Shown: positions 63,501 to 64,000 of the stretch, piece by piece
Layout: every line of letters begins with the position of its first letter
Position numbering within the stretch: position 1 is the stretch's first letter
From: Chitinophaga ginsengisegetis
Lineage (GTDB): Bacteria; Bacteroidota; Bacteroidia; Chitinophagales; Chitinophagaceae
NCBI RefSeq assembly: GCF_900168065.1
Contig: NZ_FUZZ01000004.1
Coordinates: forward strand, 248,001-312,000
Reading direction: 5' to 3'
DNA: 64,000 bases
Notes under the pieces: model-generated
The model's database searches: none
What the model was told of the DNA's origin: nothing
What the model saw: the letters and a program-made list of their open reading frames with translations, nothing else
Made by a program: the position numbers and the translations under genes

Positions 63501-64000
63501 GGGCGCATTGGATTTAGCTACTTCTCCCCCTTTTACTTCTTCCTGTGAATAGCCCAATGTTCTTACGCTTCTTTTGATACCCAATGCGGTTACGGCTACC
63601 GCATCCAGCGAGGTGGCGGAGGTAGTCATCACGATATTCAGTACCGGGTTGGCGCCTACAGTTACACGTTGCTGGGCAAAACCAATTGAAGAAAATACAA
63701 GGACATCCCCTTCCTTTGCGTCCAGCTCAAAATGCCCTTCTACGTTGGTAACGGTACCCCTGTTGGTACCGGCCACCATTACATTCACACCTGGCAACGG
63801 GCTGCCGTCGTTGGATTTTACGATACCACTGATCTTTTGAAACAGCACGTTAAACCCCTCAATATTCATAGGGGCTTCTTTCTTCAGCACAATCTGTTCA
63901 TTGATCACTTCAAAAGTGATGTGCAATGGACTGAGCAGACGGTGTAACACTTCGCCCAGCTGCTCATCGCTGGCCTTTACCGCAACCCGTTGTTTAACGG
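60510..64000 (-). CDS. SusC-type TonB-dependent transporter, 5' end beyond window
   Basis: The frame is open to the right edge, so the start lies outside; about 1163 residues are visible. The first visible part is the end of an STN domain (DEQLGEVLHRLLSPLHITFE, VINEQIVLKK). Then follow a CarboxypepD-like domain (SGIVKSNDGSPLPGVNVMVA), the plug with AVTALGIKRSVRTLGYSQEE and ALYGGKGANGVILITTKKG, and the barrel ending LGFQVRVSF. The GTG at 63950 is only an internal codon. The ALGIKR-type plug goes with SusD_2-type partners, as seen here. Whether a FecR/sigma pair lies upstream cannot be seen. Confidence 0.92.
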   Translation of the reverse strand, partial: VKQRVAVKASDEQLGEVLHRLLSPLHITFEVINEQIVLKKEAPMNIEGFNVLFQKISGIVKSNDGSPLPGVNVMVAGTNRGTVTNVEGHFELDAKEGDVLVFSSIGFAQQRVTVGANPVLNIVMTTSATSLDAVAVTALGIKRSVRTLGYSQEEVKGGEVAKSNAPNIVNALAGKMAGVNVTSPNGVDGGTTRIVIGGNNTIQGDNQPLIIVDGMPMANDLAQPYDVRNAPTGSAMYAGNNANAASTSSPKDFGSPINMINPEDIETISVLKGPTAAALYGGKGANGVILITTKKGAKRNGLGVDYTYGYKNIDPYRFLQLQNEYGAGGMVSLDPPQYLTDANGNPKLTENWSGMFVDPKTGSGPFGVNTWNQVGWAGSGLSWGPKMDGKMVTWWDGSQQADVPQPDNIKLLFRNGTQSTHNVSLSGGNEWGSIRASYSRLDNEAVLPNSDYYRNTFNLGANMKLTKRVNVQVTSSYIVNQYHNPPQLGNDDANSWMKRLVYNAGRNYRGEDIGIYKNEDGSQNTLSGFPWVGNGGYTVWNIFENNTVQNRRKLLAGVQLNYEATDFLDFVFRGGLDNNTNELTIKNKPTDVIGITKGYYGHGTEQDNASNMDFIGTLHKENLLNGVLNAKFSLGGTIYQRDMYGMFNYNDNWAIPNVYSLNTGTYLGNPHPVTESQLRKRMNSVYSFINLSYKNYLYLDVTGRNDWSSALPKDQWSYFFPSFAGSFVFSDLLKTDPAILSFGKIRVAWAQAAVDPAPYQVNYNYSSLTFAGQAANLLPSSLPAKDFKPAINTTADFGVVLGFLHNRLNADFRYYKGKSRNQILSSPLPISSGVSTIVVNTGVLENSGMELILRAKVIDRKEFGWDVSLNLAHSNNKLLSLSDGTDRVDMASAWNDGGGHGPVISARVGDQFGTIYGHDYIYDPKTGLPLMVQNPFGNTAMNGTLYQATDGLVPLGNATPKLTGGITNTFTFKGGISVSTLIDAKIGGDIWSGTYATIMQQGQAPETLKERNGGGLPYTTPNGTQTNWGVVLPGVFPDGKVNDNVVHYYYKYMPYGVWSSTDLGSGVKGSDWINRGAVLENTWVKMREIAVNYQVPQSFVRKTKVFQAASLSLVGRDLFYLYTSLPDHINPEGVNGAGNAQGLEFMSMPSFRSLGFQVRVSF

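Noticed and set aside
1..64000. Search for tRNA, rRNA, insertion sequences, integrases and toxin-antitoxin genes
   Set aside because: Nothing in the gaps between genes or among the protein sequences supports any of these.

Overview
This window reads as chromosomal DNA of a Bacteroidota species, most likely Chitinophaga or a close relative. It has four SusC/SusD pairs, ECF sigma/FecR anti-sigma modules, a type IX secretion C-terminal domain, weak Shine-Dalgarno sequences, promoters of the TTTG / TAnnTTTG type and a VF530 protein. The genus is inferred from gene content, not from a marker gene. I saw no rRNA, tRNA, CRISPR array, insertion sequence or phage gene.

Layout. (1) Positions 1-11906, minus strand: a seven-gene L-rhamnose operon, transcribed right to left. 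It runs rhaT (uptake), a bifunctional aldolase/dehydrogenase, rhaI (isomerase), an FGGY kinase, a secreted alpha/beta hydrolase, a GH106 and a GH78 alpha-L-rhamnosidase. The last is cut by the window edge. A GntR-type regulator (12097-13128, +) is divergent. (2) 13163-18014: VF530, a FtsX-like ABC permease, and a coupled SGNH hydrolase/serine hydrolase pair followed by a possible micro-ORF and a terminator. (3) 18230-31087, plus strand: SusC/SusD, a cytochrome c beta-propeller lipoprotein, a DUF4432 epimerase-like protein, a cupin, a TIM-barrel isomerase-like protein, a Gfo/Idh/MocA oxidoreductase and a DUF1080 lipoprotein. This looks like an oxidative (3-keto) glycoside pathway. (4) 31226-37263: housekeeping and accessory genes (5'-nucleotidase, a three-gene ABC efflux set, PNPOx-like and luciferase-like oxidoreductases, a PH-domain protein, a small membrane protein). 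(5) 37334-47544, minus: a sigma/anti-sigma-controlled PUL with SusC, SusD, a GH110 alpha-1,3-galactosidase and a sialate-O-acetylesterase-like enzyme. (6) 47616-48023: a lipoprotein L-rhamnose mutarotase. (7) 48307-58742, minus: a second sigma/anti-sigma PUL with SusC, SusD and a multimodular T9SS-exported GH16 enzyme. (8) 58871 to the end: a third minus-strand SusD/SusC pair, with the SusC 5' end outside the window.

Two regulatory patterns stand out. First, tandem 10-11 bp direct repeats built on ACTGTC/ACTATC-(N)-ATG or CTG lie upstream of rhaT, of the region 3 SusC and of the mutarotase gene, always in the same orientation relative to the gene. They may tie the three loci into one rhamnose regulon, perhaps under the GntR protein. 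Second, in both sigma/anti-sigma PULs a TTTG-N19/20-TACATTTG promoter sits on the opposite strand exactly at the SusC start codon, and an intrinsic terminator follows about 90 bp later, before the anti-sigma gene. This is the layout expected for DonS-like cis-antisense small RNAs that repress SusC. A further motif, AAAACATT-N(1-3)-GTTATGA, is shared upstream of both SusC genes and may be part of the ECF-dependent promoter.
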